Source: JBDHTS01 sp044220535 (GTDB lineage: Bacteria > Pseudomonadota > Alphaproteobacteria > Micavibrionales > Micavibrionaceae). Taken from it: DNA of 24,555 bases. Made by a program: the position numbers and the translations under genes. The stretch's first letter is position 1. Every line of letters starts with the position of its first letter. Positions 13,689-22,423 of this stretch are shown here, piece after piece. The stretch spans positions 1 to 24,555 of the forward strand of contig JBGAQU010000036.1 in the NCBI GenBank assembly GCA_044220535.1. Reading direction: 5' to 3'. The notes under the pieces are model-generated. The model saw only the letters and a program-made list of their open reading frames with translations. It was not told where the DNA came from and ran no database searches.

Positions 13689-15344
13689 ATGCAGCATTCA
13701 AATGAACCGCCCTTCGGCGAACTGAACACGCTGTGGCAGGCGATGCTGGGGCGTTTCACGCTCGGAGTCAGTCCAGCGGCGGTCGCGGACTCCTTCACCG
13801 CCTGGATCAACCACATGGCGCAGGCGCCGGGCAAGGTTGCCGAACTGGCCGCATGGCCGCTGACCCATGCTGAAACGAATGCCACGAACGATCCGCGTTT
13901 TCAGGCCGATGGCTGGAACCTGTGGCCGTGGTCGGCCTGCCGCGACAACTTCCTGCGGACTGAAGAATGGTGGAAAGGCGCTACGACGGAAGTGCCCGGG
14001 CTGGATAAACATTCCGCCCAGGCCGTTGCCTTCGCCGCGCGCCAGGCGCTCGACGCGCTGTGCCCGGCCAATTTTCCCGCGACCAATCCGGATCTCGCCT
14101 TCACCACCTTCAACACCGGCGGCGCGAACCTGATGCAGGGCGCGATGAATGCGATGGAGGATTTTCGCCGGGCCCTTACCGGGGAACCGGAAGACAGCGC
14201 TCTTAAGGTCGGCGTCAACCTGGCCGTCACCCCCGGCGACGTCGTCTACCGCAACGGCCTGATCGAGCTGATCCGCTACAGGCCGTCGACCGCGAAAGTC
14301 TACAAGGAGCCGGTATTGATTATCCCGGCCTGGATCATGAAATATTACATCCTCGACCTGTCACCGCACAATTCGCTGGTGAAATGGCTCACGGAACAAG
14401 GGCACACGGTCTACATCGTCTCATGGAAAAACCCGGACGCGGACGACCGCCATCTCAGCCTCGACGATTATTACAGGCACGGCGTCATGGACGCGCTCGA
14501 CGCCGTGGCGGCAGAATCGCCGCGCACGAAAATCCACCTGACCGGCTATTGCCTCGGCGGCACGCTCGCCCTGCTGACGGCGGCGGCGATGGCGCGCGAC
14601 GGGGACGAACGGTTAAAATCCTTGAGCCTGTTCGCGGCGCAGGGCGATTTCAGCGAGGCGGGGGAACTGATGCTGTTCGTCAGCCCCAGCGAAGTCGCCT
14701 TCCTGAAAAACATCATGGAGACGCAAGGCTATCTCGACACGCGCCAGATGGCGGGCACGTTCCAGATGCTGCGCTCCTACGACCTGATCTGGTCGAAGAT
14801 CGTCCACGATTATTTGGAGGGCAAGCGGCGCGGCATGATCGACCTGATGGTGTGGAATGCCGACGCCACCCGCATGCCCGCGCGGATGCACGGCGAGTAT
14901 CTGGAGAAGCTGTTCCTCAACAACGATTTCGCCGAAGGCCGCTTTATGCTCGAAGGCAAGCCGGTCGCGGCTGAAAACATCAAAATCCCCGTCTTCGCCG
15001 TGGGGACGGAAAAAGACCATGTCGCACCATGGCGCTCGGTCCATAAAATCCACCTGATGGCGCATGGCGACGTCGCCTTCGCCCTGGCCGGCGGCGGCCA
15101 CAACGCGGGCATCGTCAGCGAGCCGGGGCATCCCCATGCCTCCTATCGCTACCTGGAGCACAAAGCGGGCGCGCCCTATATCGCGCCCGACCAGTGGCTT
15201 GAATCCGCGCCGCTCCGCGAAGGCTCCTGGTGGACGGCTTGGCACGAATGGCTTGCGAAACATTCGGCGAAGGATAAAATTGCACCGCCGTCCGCGCCAA
15301 AATCCCTGGCCGACGCTCCCGGCACATATGTCTATCAACGATAG
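13689..15344 (+). CDS. phaC: Polyhydroxyalkanoate synthase (PhaC, class I-like)
   Basis: This polymerises 3-hydroxyacyl-CoA into PHA on granules in the cytoplasm. The 551-residue protein shows the PhaC alpha/beta-hydrolase core with the lipase-like box G-Y-C-L-G-G, whose Cys 288 is the nucleophile. It also has Asp 443 (G-T-E-K-D-H-V) and His 471 (G-G-G-H-N-A-G), which complete the triad. Other family blocks are P-L-L-I-x-P-A-W-I-x-K-Y-Y-I-L-D-L-like sequence near 215 and V-S-W-K-N-P-D near 245. GGAAG precedes the ATG. It heads a phaC-pta-ackA operon behind a perfect FNR-type box and an inverted repeat. PHA synthesis takes up acetyl units and reducing power when respiration is limited, which fits that control. 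Confidence 0.93.
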   Translation: MQHSNEPPFGELNTLWQAMLGRFTLGVSPAAVADSFTAWINHMAQAPGKVAELAAWPLTHAETNATNDPRFQADGWNLWPWSACRDNFLRTEEWWKGATTEVPGLDKHSAQAVAFAARQALDALCPANFPATNPDLAFTTFNTGGANLMQGAMNAMEDFRRALTGEPEDSALKVGVNLAVTPGDVVYRNGLIELIRYRPSTAKVYKEPVLIIPAWIMKYYILDLSPHNSLVKWLTEQGHTVYIVSWKNPDADDRHLSLDDYYRHGVMDALDAVAAESPRTKIHLTGYCLGGTLALLTAAAMARDGDERLKSLSLFAAQGDFSEAGELMLFVSPSEVAFLKNIMETQGYLDTRQMAGTFQMLRSYDLIWSKIVHDYLEGKRRGMIDLMVWNADATRMPARMHGEYLEKLFLNNDFAEGRFMLEGKPVAAENIKIPVFAVGTEKDHVAPWRSVHKIHLMAHGDVAFALAGGGHNAGIVSEPGHPHASYRYLEHKAGAPYIAPDQWLESAPLREGSWWTAWHEWLAKHSAKDKIAPPSAPKSLADAPGTYVYQR

Positions 15345-15351
15345 GACCCTC

Positions 15352-16305
15352 ATGCCTGAAAAACCCCTTGAAAGCGCGAACGGCCATCTGGCCCGGCTGA
15401 TCGAATTCTGCCGCGATCTGCCGCCGCTGAAAACCGCGATCGTTCATCCCGTGGAGGCGCATGTGCTGGAGGCCGTGGCGCAAGCGGCTGCTGAAAAGCT
15501 GATCGAGCCGGTCCTGATCGGCCCCGCCGCGCGGATCAGGCAGGCGGCCCTGGAGGCGGGCGTTTCCATCGACGCATGGAAACTGGCGGACGCCGAACAC
15601 AGCCATGCCGCCGCCGCGCAGGCTGCCCAGATGGCGAAAAGCGGCGATGTCGACGCCATCATGAAGGGCGCGCTGCACACGAACGAACTGCTGTCTCCGG
15701 TCGTCGTGCCGTCCTCCGGCCTGCGCACGGAATGGCGCATGTCGCACGCCTATGTCATGGACGTGCCGTCCTATCCAAAACCGCTGATCGTCACCGACGC
15801 CGCCATCAATATCGCGCCGGATCTCGACGTCAAGGCCGACATCTGCCGCAACGCGATCAACCTCTGGCGCGCCCTCTACGGCACGGCGGCCAAGCCAAAG
15901 GTCGCCATCCTTGCCGCCGTCGAAACGATCAACCCGCATATGCAGGCGACGCTCGACGCCGCCGCCCTGTGCAAGATGGCCGACCGCGGCCAGATCGAAG
16001 GCGGGATTCTCGACGGGCCGCTCGCCATGGACAACGCCATCGACAAGGGCGCGGCGAGGGAAAAGGGCATCGTCTCGCCCGTGGCGGGCGACGCCGACAT
16101 CCTGATCCTGCCGGACATAGAAAGCGCCAACATCATGGCGAAGGAGCTGACGTTCCTTGCCAGGGCGGAGGCCGCGGGCATCGTGCTCGGCGCGCGCATC
16201 CCCGTCATCCTCACCAGCCGCGCCGACAGCGTGCGGACAAAAATCTTTTCATGCGCTCTCGCGGTCCGCCTGGCGGCGGCGCGGCGGAACGGCGTGATTA
16301 AATGA
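15352..16305 (+). CDS. pta: Phosphate acetyl/butyryltransferase
   Basis: This 317-residue enzyme of the PTA_PTB fold makes acyl phosphate and CoA from acyl-CoA and phosphate. Family features include the V-H-P-V-E ... P-V-L-I-G-P opening, D-A-I-M-K-G-A-L-H-T-N, L-R-T-E-W-R-M-S-H-A-Y-V-M-D-V, I-T-D-A-A-I-N-I-type sequence, and G-D-A-D-I-L-I-L-P-D-I-E-S-A-N. It is the catalytic domain alone. Relatives with this sequence are often annotated as bifunctional because of a fused MaoC hydratase domain, which is absent here. The ATG at 15352 follows the phaC stop by seven bases and has GGA upstream. An in-frame ATG at 15328 would overlap phaC. The stop overlaps the ackA ATG. Acetyl versus butyryl preference cannot be told from sequence alone. 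Confidence 0.88.
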   Translation: MPEKPLESANGHLARLIEFCRDLPPLKTAIVHPVEAHVLEAVAQAAAEKLIEPVLIGPAARIRQAALEAGVSIDAWKLADAEHSHAAAAQAAQMAKSGDVDAIMKGALHTNELLSPVVVPSSGLRTEWRMSHAYVMDVPSYPKPLIVTDAAINIAPDLDVKADICRNAINLWRALYGTAAKPKVAILAAVETINPHMQATLDAAALCKMADRGQIEGGILDGPLAMDNAIDKGAAREKGIVSPVAGDADILILPDIESANIMAKELTFLARAEAAGIVLGARIPVILTSRADSVRTKIFSCALAVRLAAARRNGVIK

Positions 16306-17402
16306 CCGATACGCTTCTTACCGTCAACGCCGGATCGTCCAGCGTCAAGGCCAGCCTGTTCGCGCGCGGCAGCGGCCTGCCCCTGCTGGCCGAATGCCAT
16401 ATTAAAAATATCGGCGAATCCCCGGTCTTCACGCTTTCCTGCGACAACGCCGAACACGAACAGGCCCTGCCTCCCGCCAGCACGCACGAGGATGCGCTGG
16501 CCCATATCCTGCGCTGGATCGCGGCACAGGGGAAAGGCTGGACGCTCACCGCGGCGGCGCACCGCGTCGTCCATGGCGGGCAGGATTTCACCGAGCCTGT
16601 CCTTGTCACCCCCGACGTGCTGCAAAGGCTCCAGGCGTTCGTCCCCCTCGCCCCGCTGCACCAGCCGCACAACCTCGCCGCCATTGAAATCCTGAGCCGC
16701 CTGAAGCCGGACCTGCCGCAAATCGCGGCGTTCGACACCGCCTTCCACGCGCATCAGGACGGTCTGCACAAATGCTTCGCCCTGCCCGAGCATCTGCGGC
16801 GGCAGGGAATCCGGCGCTACGGCTTTCACGGCCTGTCCTATGAATGGATCGCCAGGGTCCTGAAGAAGGACCATCCCGCTCTCGCGCGCGGCAAGGTGGT
16901 GGCCGCGCATCTCGGCAACGGCGCCAGCCTGTGCGCAATGCATAACAGCCAGAGCATCGACACCACCATGGGCATGACAGCGCTCGACGGCCTACCCATG
17001 GGCACGCGCTGCGGCGCGCTCGATCCCGGCGCGGTGCTGTACATGATCCGCGCACTTGGCATGGCGCCGGAGGACGTGGAGGACGCGCTGTACAACGATT
17101 CCGGCCTCAAGGGCCTTTCAGGCGCGACCAACGACGTCAAAAAGCTCCTCGCCTCGCCCGACCCGCACGCCGCCTTCGCACTCGATTTCCTCGCGCTGAA
17201 AACGGCCCAGTTCGCCGCCGCCATGGCCGTATCCCTCGGCGGCATCGACGCTTTGGTCTTCACCGGCGGCATCGGCGAAAACGCCGCGCCCGTGCGGGAG
17301 TCTGTCCTGAAACGCCTCCGCTTCCTCGGCCCATTCGAAACGCTCGTCATTCCCGCCGACGAAGACCGGATGCTGGCTTCGCATATGGAAGATCTGATCT
17401 AA
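16302..17402 (+). CDS. ackA: Acetate kinase
   Basis: This transfers phosphate from acetyl phosphate to ADP, giving acetate and ATP, and is the partner of the phosphotransacetylase encoded just before it. The 366-residue ASKHA-fold protein has N-A-G-S-S-S-V-K at the start, H-R-V-V-H-G-G (active-site Arg), F-D-T-A-F-H (catalytic Asp), Y-G-F-H-G-L-S, H-L-G-N-G-A-S, M-G-T-R-C-G-A-L-D-P (second Arg) and F-T-G-G-I-G-E-N. It is shorter than the typical 395-400 residues, mainly from a compact N-terminal half and an abrupt C-terminus. All catalytic motifs are present. ATGA overlap with pta indicates coupled translation. It is the last gene of the FNR-type operon. Confidence 0.93.
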   Translation: MTDTLLTVNAGSSSVKASLFARGSGLPLLAECHIKNIGESPVFTLSCDNAEHEQALPPASTHEDALAHILRWIAAQGKGWTLTAAAHRVVHGGQDFTEPVLVTPDVLQRLQAFVPLAPLHQPHNLAAIEILSRLKPDLPQIAAFDTAFHAHQDGLHKCFALPEHLRRQGIRRYGFHGLSYEWIARVLKKDHPALARGKVVAAHLGNGASLCAMHNSQSIDTTMGMTALDGLPMGTRCGALDPGAVLYMIRALGMAPEDVEDALYNDSGLKGLSGATNDVKKLLASPDPHAAFALDFLALKTAQFAAAMAVSLGGIDALVFTGGIGENAAPVRESVLKRLRFLGPFETLVIPADEDRMLASHMEDLI

Positions 17403-17716
17403 GGATTTTATAATGCCGCAGGCAATCTTCGACATATCCGGAAATTTCAAAATTCCCTGTATTTTTCCCTGATATCAGGGAATATTGCAGAGAACGGTTC
17501 ACAGATGACTACACACACCGCCAGTATTTTCCCTTTTACAGGGATGATCCCACATTAATGCCCTGAACCATGCTTTTCCGGCGCTTTTCATTTGATATCC
17601 GACCGGAGACAAGCCGTTGATAAGAGAAGTACGCGAATGATGCTGTTTTCTCTCTGTTTACGATTTTTGCGGTAGGACTTCGGGGATTTTGGCCTGCCCC
17701 GAGATAACTTCATTTT
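17403..17716. other. Intergenic region with clustered TTCCCT/AGGGA inverted repeats
   Basis: There is no credible gene in this stretch, which separates ackA from the convergent MCP gene. It contains an 18-base perfect palindrome at 17465-17482 and a related hairpin at 17530-17544. An imperfect stem at 17680-17702 (TCGGGG/CCCCGA) lacks a T-run on either strand. I find no convincing terminator for either flanking gene. Base composition falls from GC-rich to AT-richer across this region. Confidence 0.55.
17465..17482. repeat. Perfect 18-base palindrome TTCCCTGATATCAGGGAA
   Basis: The two halves are exact complements with no loop, which suits a dimeric regulator's operator better than a terminator. 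A related site TCCCT-N5-AGGGA lies at 17530-17544. The 12-mer GATATCAGGGAA from its right half recurs at 13220-13231, in the promoter region of the Host_attach gene next to an FNR-type box. Confidence 0.6.
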
Positions 17717-19033
17717 CTATGCGATTTTCTTTAGTTCATTCATGAAAACATTCATCTTATCAAGCAGGCTCCGGACATTAGCCGTAACATCTTTAGACAG
17801 ATGATTGGTTACGCCTTTAACGTCATTCGCCGACAAGGCAACCTGACCGATGCTTTGATCGATCTCCCCGATATTTTTGGCCATGGCGGTTGTTCCTTCC
17901 GCAGCCTTCAAGGCGCTGGACGCGATTTCCTTGGACGCCGCCGCCTGCTCCTCAATCGCGGCCGCCACAGCAGTCGCTGACAGCTTTATTTCGCTGATCA
18001 CCTTATCGATGCCTTTGAACGCTTTTGCGGCGCTTCCCGTGGCGTTCTGCATGTTGCCGATGTGGGATCGGATTTCCTCGGTAGCGGAAGCCGTCTGATT
18101 CGCCAGGGCTTTTACTTCGTTGGCGACCACAGCAAAACCCTTTCCAGCGTCTCCGGCACGCGCGGCCTCTATAGTGGCGTTCAGTGCAAGAAGGTTAGTC
18201 TGCCCTGCGATTTCCTCAATCAGCTGCACCACCGAATTAATCCGGTCCGACGTCTGGACAAGCTGATTCATGATTTCTTCAACCTGCTTGGATTCTACCG
18301 CAGCCTGCTCGCTTATGCGTGATGTATGCGTAATTTGCTGGCTGATTTCCTGTACGGAACTTGACATTTCTTCAGCTGCCGAGGAAATGATCTGAACATT
18401 TGATGACGTTTCTGTCGATGTTTCCACTGCATTCCTCGACTCTTTACGAGATACAGAGGCTGTTGAATCCATAACGTCCGCCATGTCCCCAAGATTTCTC
18501 ACAGTATCATTAATGTCATCGACAACAATCTTCAGGGAGTGGTCGAAATCATTCGCAACATTAGTAAACCCTGTCATTTTTTCTTTCACGGTTTCAGTGG
18601 CCCTGTTAATGACCCGGCTGCCGTTCAAAAGAAGGCCGCTCATCCCATCTTCTAGAATCCGTCGGAAATACTGGTTTCTCCCTACATATTCCATGGCCGC
18701 AGAGGATTCACGGACAAAGGCATCCATGCGGTCGGCCATATCATTGATCGACCAGAGAAGAGCACCTACATCGCCCTTTTCCCTGACATGATTCAGGCGC
18801 GCTTCAAATTCACCCCTCGCCAGCCGATTGCAAATATCCGTTGCATCGACCAGTTCGCGGTGAATTTTAAAAATAAGAAACAAGGCCGCCGCACAGCATA
18901 AAAACGAACATAAAGATAAAATTCCAAGATTCAAATTACTGGAAAACACAGTAATGGCCAGAGAACCTAGCGAAGTAAACAGCGCCAGAATGACTAAAAT
19001 TTTTCCCTTAGAGAGAGAAGATAAATTCATCAT
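17717..19033 (-). CDS. Methyl-accepting chemotaxis protein without periplasmic sensor domain
   Basis: This is a 438-residue chemoreceptor. Two membrane helices lie close together at the N-terminus (about residues 10-29 and 35-55) with only a tiny loop between them, so there is no periplasmic ligand domain. A HAMP region follows (about 55-110), then a long coiled-coil signalling domain. The hairpin tip E-E-I-A-G-Q-T-N-L-L-A-L-N-A-T-I-E-A-A-R-A-G, which binds CheA/CheW, is intact. This architecture is that of Aer without its PAS domain, and the PAS is encoded by the overlapping upstream gene. AAAGG precedes the ATG at eight bases, inside the PAS gene. Together they probably form an aerotaxis or redox receptor. 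Confidence 0.93.
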   Translation of the reverse strand: MMNLSSLSKGKILVILALFTSLGSLAITVFSSNLNLGILSLCSFLCCAAALFLIFKIHRELVDATDICNRLARGEFEARLNHVREKGDVGALLWSINDMADRMDAFVRESSAAMEYVGRNQYFRRILEDGMSGLLLNGSRVINRATETVKEKMTGFTNVANDFDHSLKIVVDDINDTVRNLGDMADVMDSTASVSRKESRNAVETSTETSSNVQIISSAAEEMSSSVQEISQQITHTSRISEQAAVESKQVEEIMNQLVQTSDRINSVVQLIEEIAGQTNLLALNATIEAARAGDAGKGFAVVANEVKALANQTASATEEIRSHIGNMQNATGSAAKAFKGIDKVISEIKLSATAVAAAIEEQAAASKEIASSALKAAEGTTAMAKNIGEIDQSIGQVALSANDVKGVTNHLSKDVTANVRSLLDKMNVFMNELKKIA

Positions 19034-19544
19034 AACTCAGGCCTTTCTCTTTCAATGTTTTTTGCAGGATAGAAAATGCGCTGTTCATTCCATCTTTGCG
19101 GTTGCTATGCTTGTTTTCTTCCAGAAGCAATTGCTTATAGAGAGGAACAATTGTTTCATTAACTATCCTCCGGTCCGGAACACGGCGGCTGGAATGATAT
19201 CCGTTTACGTTGCCAGAGCCGTCAAAGGATGGTGTAACATGCGCGATCACCCAATAATGGTCCCCATTGGCAGAACGATTAACCACATAGGCAAAGATTT
19301 CTTTTTTATCCTGTATGGTTTCCCACAAAAGCTTAAAAATGCACCGCGGCATTTCCGGATGACGAATGATGCTGTGGGGCGAGCCCAGTAATTGCTTTTC
19401 GTTCATGTCTGCGAGCTTCATGAAAAGACGGTTGGCATAAACCAGATGACCTTTCAGATTCGTCTTACTGACAATAATATCGCTTTTATCAAAAATGCGC
19501 TCATGCCCCGTAACAAAAATCTTGCCGCCACTCGCTGCATCCAT
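19008..19544 (-). CDS. Standalone PAS-domain aerotaxis (Aer-like) protein
   Basis: This is a cytoplasmic PAS protein of about 178 residues. I-I-V-S-K-T-N-L-K-G-H-L-V-Y-A-N, L-L-G-S-P-H-S-I-I-R-H-P-E-M-P and G-D-H-Y-W-V-I-A-H-V-T-P match the FAD-binding PAS of Aer. R-H-P-x-M-P is the Aer hallmark. A C-terminal helical extension (H-S-N-R-K-D-G-M ... L-S-Y-D-E-F-I-F-S-L) replaces the membrane anchor and, as I recall, is typical of standalone versions. I set the start at the ATG at 19544 because GGAG lies eight bases upstream. The ATG at 19550 is only two bases from that site. The 3' end overlaps the MCP gene by 26 bases in another frame, so the pair is translationally coupled. Confidence 0.88.
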   Translation of the reverse strand: MDAASGGKIFVTGHERIFDKSDIIVSKTNLKGHLVYANRLFMKLADMNEKQLLGSPHSIIRHPEMPRCIFKLLWETIQDKKEIFAYVVNRSANGDHYWVIAHVTPSFDGSGNVNGYHSSRRVPDRRIVNETIVPLYKQLLLEENKHSNRKDGMNSAFSILQKTLKEKGLSYDEFIFSL

Positions 19545-19653
19545 GATCATTGCTCCATCAACAATATCTCTTTATATTTATGGTATGCTTTATGAATTGC
19601 ACACGAATGACGCATTTGTTACAAATCGATGACAAAATCCCGATGAGCATATT

Positions 19654-20097
19654 ATGAATTTAATATTAATGCTTTTCATAGGCGGCCTCATGATTGGACT
19701 GACTGTCGCCATTAACGCCCTGGCGCTCGATTTTATTATTGCTCGTGCCTATATCGCTGAATTTATCTTGCGTAAATTTACCTTTTATTTCTGGCGTCCG
19801 CTAATGGCAGGAACAATCGTCGTATCCGTTTTTGTCGTGCAAATCGTTCATATATGGCTCTGGGCCACGCTCTATCTGCTGTTGAATTGCGCGCCCTTGC
19901 AAAACATTTCTGATGCTCTTTATTTTGCAACTGCCACTTATACTACGCTGGGTTATGGTGATATTGTGCTTGAACATCGCTTCAGGATGCTTGGGGCAAT
20001 AGAAGGCGCAAACGGATTTATACTGTTCGGCTGGACAACCGCCTTCATTTTCGACGTCATTTCGCGTCTTTATAAAAAAGACACGGAAAGCTTATAA
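19654..20097 (+). CDS. Small two-helix potassium channel (Ion_trans_2)
   Basis: This 147-residue inner-membrane protein has hydrophobic helices at about 4-24, 52-76 and 115-135. Between the last two is a pore loop with the selectivity filter T-T-L-G-Y-G-D (residues 97-103), preceded by A-L-Y-F-A-T-A-T-Y. The filter identifies a K+ channel. There is no cytoplasmic RCK or cyclic-nucleotide domain, so gating is not obvious from sequence. The extra N-terminal helix is common in this compact proteobacterial group. It transcribes away from the PAS gene and converges with the hybrid-kinase remnant, with three bases between stop codons. The ribosome-binding site is weak. Confidence 0.88.
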   Translation: MNLILMLFIGGLMIGLTVAINALALDFIIARAYIAEFILRKFTFYFWRPLMAGTIVVSVFVVQIVHIWLWATLYLLLNCAPLQNISDALYFATATYTTLGYGDIVLEHRFRMLGAIEGANGFILFGWTTAFIFDVISRLYKKDTESL

Positions 20098-20100
20098 TCA

Positions 20101-20565
20101 TCAGGGTTCAGTGCATAAAAGCGTCCTTACATCCTCATAGCTTTTCCGTATAGCTCTAAACATATCCTGCCTTTTTTCTGCACCATTTTCACAATCCTGC
20201 TCAGCCATGGCGCAAAGGAAAGAAAGTTGTTCTGCGCCCAGATTTGCTGCGGAACCCTTCAATTTATGAGCAGCCCTTCTCCATTCATCATATGATTGAC
20301 TAGCGCAATTTTCTTCTAAAATTTTTAAGGATTCTTCAGCATAAGTTGTAAATAGATCAACGAGCGCAGCCCTTTCCTGAGGATCGTCATCTGTAAACAA
20401 GTTGAGTCTTTCCCAATCAAGAATGGCCTTCTCTGTATCCTCCTTTGGATGCGCAATCGGCTTAAAATCTGCTGAATGATTGCCTGGAAGCCACGTGCTT
20501 AGCACTGCACGCATTTTATCCATGTCGATTGGCTTGCTGATATAATCATTCATGCCGCCAGGCAT
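20101..20565 (-). CDS. C-terminal fragment of the hybrid kinase: end of REC plus HPt domain
   Basis: This is an open segment of 154 codons. It starts with the end of a receiver domain (G-M-N-D-Y-I-S-K-P-I-D-M, containing the conserved Lys) and continues, after a linker, into a histidine phosphotransfer domain with A-A-H-K-L-K-G-S-A-A-N-L-G-A, whose His is the phospho-acceptor. It would have been the last relay step of the kinase encoded to its right. A single missing base near 20556 separates it from the rest of REC. It has no convincing start of its own. Confidence 0.6.
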   Translation of the reverse strand: MPGGMNDYISKPIDMDKMRAVLSTWLPGNHSADFKPIAHPKEDTEKAILDWERLNLFTDDDPQERAALVDLFTTYAEESLKILEENCASQSYDEWRRAAHKLKGSAANLGAEQLSFLCAMAEQDCENGAEKRQDMFRAIRKSYEDVRTLLCTEP

Positions 20566-20926
20566 TTTTCGCGCACGCCTTTCATTGCATCGGCAGTTAT
20601 GGCGACGATATTTGTATGGACGTTCCCATTCGCTTCACCAGGCGCGGATGCGGCTGCTTGCCTCGAAACCATCCATCTCAGGCATCTGGCAATCCATCAG
20701 AATTAAATCGTAATGCCGTCCTTCCTGCATAATCTTCAAAAGCCTCAGATCCGCTACGCGCCTCATCGACATTACCAAAGCCAAGCTTCTTTAATACTTT
20801 TCGCATAAACAGGAGATTGGTTGACAGGATGGTCGTCAACCACCAGAAGAGAAACATCGGTTTTAAACGATGGACTGGCAAGCAATGATGATTCCCCATC
20901 TGCCGAATTTACCGCTTCTAAAACTT

Positions 20927-22423
20927 CTATAGGCAAATCCACATAGAATGTCGTTTCCCACTGCCCGGAACACTTTCCAGTCTGATTTCACCCTTCATCA
21001 TTTCCACCAAATGACGAGTGATAGCAAGACCGAGTCCGGTTCCACCGTATTTTCTTGCAGTTGACAAGTCAGCCTGCGTGAATTTCGAGAAGATCATTTC
21101 ATGCTTGTCGTCCGGAATGCCTATACCGCTGTCCTCAACACGAATAAGAAGTCTGCATTGCCCATCCCTTCGAATACTTGTAACATCCAGTCGCACATAT
21201 CCGTTTTCGGTAAATTTTACCGCATTCCCAATCAGGTTCATCAGTATCTGCTGCAATCGTGTTGGATCCCCCATAATGTAAGAAGGAACCAGCGGATTGA
21301 CGATGCGGTCAAGAACGATACGCTTGCGCGAAGCCATGGGCTTAAGAAGATTGATCGTATCCTCAATACTTTTATGAAGATCATAGGGAATGCGCTCAAG
21401 TGTCAGTTCACCGCCCTCAATTTTTGAAATATCAAGTATATCGTTTAACAGGATAAGAAGATTGCGGGACGATGAGTGAATTGCTTCCGCCAATTCATGC
21501 TGGTCCGCTGTCAGATTCATATCCATCAAAAGTTCATTCAGACCAATAATGCCATTCATGGGGGTTCTCAGCTCATGGCTCATATTGGCTAAAAATTCTG
21601 ACTTTGCATTATTCGCCCGCTCCGCCTCATCAATTGCCCTCATAGCCCTGGAATGCGCCGCACGAACTTCATCAATATAGCTGCGAAGTTTTTTCTCCAT
21701 TTGCTCTTTTTCTGCATACTGATTGGTAATTTTCCTTGCTTTATCTTCAAGTTCCGTCCGGCGATGCGCCATTCCCCACGCCATGGAACACACGAGCCAC
21801 AAAAACGCAGCAAGGGCATATCCAGCCCATGCGAAGCTATATAAGGCGCGCATGTCAGGGCTTTTAAAAAACTGATCGTTTGAATGACCGGCCCAAAACA
21901 TCCATGTATCTGGAGCACCCGGAATATTAAGAGAGAAAACACTAGAAAAAATTAAATCCGGATCTGGCTTATATGCCTTTACCCATTGCTCAGATTCTCT
22001 TTCCTGCCCCGCCTTTCCGGTCATGATAGCATAACGATGGAAACGATTTAATAATGCGTAATCCCTATCTGGCAACAAACGCCTTATGGCGTTTGTCCTT
22101 ACAATCACCGAAATCGTTCCTTTCAACTTTCCTTCTGGACTATAAAATGGAACGGATATAATGATTCCCTTCCTGTCTTCATCGTTTAATGTGAAATCAT
22201 ATTCTGTATTGTCACATGTAATAATCTCAGGCCCTGTCACCAAAGGAAGATTCAGGTCGTTAAATGAATGGATGCTTGGATAATTTTTCTTTAAATTGCG
22301 CATAGTATCCTGCAATTGCAGATATTCATGCGTTTCATCCTCCGGCTGATTTTCTGGAGCAGATTCATGATGCCCCTTAGTCATTCTAATACTGCTGGAT
22401 GAAAGAATAAATTCATCAAACAT
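20927..22423 (-). CDS. Intact central fragment of the hybrid kinase: sensor end, HisKA and HATPase_c
   Basis: This is the longest open segment of the broken kinase, with 498 codons. It begins inside the sensor domain (I-I-T-C-D-N-T-E-Y-D-F-T) and has a membrane helix at about 195-215 and a coiled coil. HisKA follows with the phospho-acceptor in F-L-A-N-M-S-H-E-L-R-T-P-M-N-G, and then the ATPase with N-box L-M-N-L-I-G-N-A-V-K-F-T, G1 D-S-G-I-G-I-P and G2 G-G-T-G-L-G-L-A-I. It ends artificially at S-V-P-G-S-G, after which another frame continues T-F-Y-V-D-L-P. All catalytic motifs are intact, so this piece might still be expressed from an internal start, but no ribosome-binding site supports the ATG at 22423. 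Confidence 0.6.
   Translation of the reverse strand: MFDEFILSSSSIRMTKGHHESAPENQPEDETHEYLQLQDTMRNLKKNYPSIHSFNDLNLPLVTGPEIITCDNTEYDFTLNDEDRKGIIISVPFYSPEGKLKGTISVIVRTNAIRRLLPDRDYALLNRFHRYAIMTGKAGQERESEQWVKAYKPDPDLIFSSVFSLNIPGAPDTWMFWAGHSNDQFFKSPDMRALYSFAWAGYALAAFLWLVCSMAWGMAHRRTELEDKARKITNQYAEKEQMEKKLRSYIDEVRAAHSRAMRAIDEAERANNAKSEFLANMSHELRTPMNGIIGLNELLMDMNLTADQHELAEAIHSSSRNLLILLNDILDISKIEGGELTLERIPYDLHKSIEDTINLLKPMASRKRIVLDRIVNPLVPSYIMGDPTRLQQILMNLIGNAVKFTENGYVRLDVTSIRRDGQCRLLIRVEDSGIGIPDDKHEMIFSKFTQADLSTARKYGGTGLGLAITRHLVEMMKGEIRLESVPGSGKRHSMWICL

Noticed and set aside
15064..15351. Upstream extension of the pta frame by 96 codons into phaC
   Set aside because: It lies wholly within phaC in another frame. 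The Pta family begins at the ATG at 15352.
17678..17703. A TCGGGG/CCCCGA stem as a terminator for the MCP gene
   Set aside because: The loop is long and no T-run follows on either strand.
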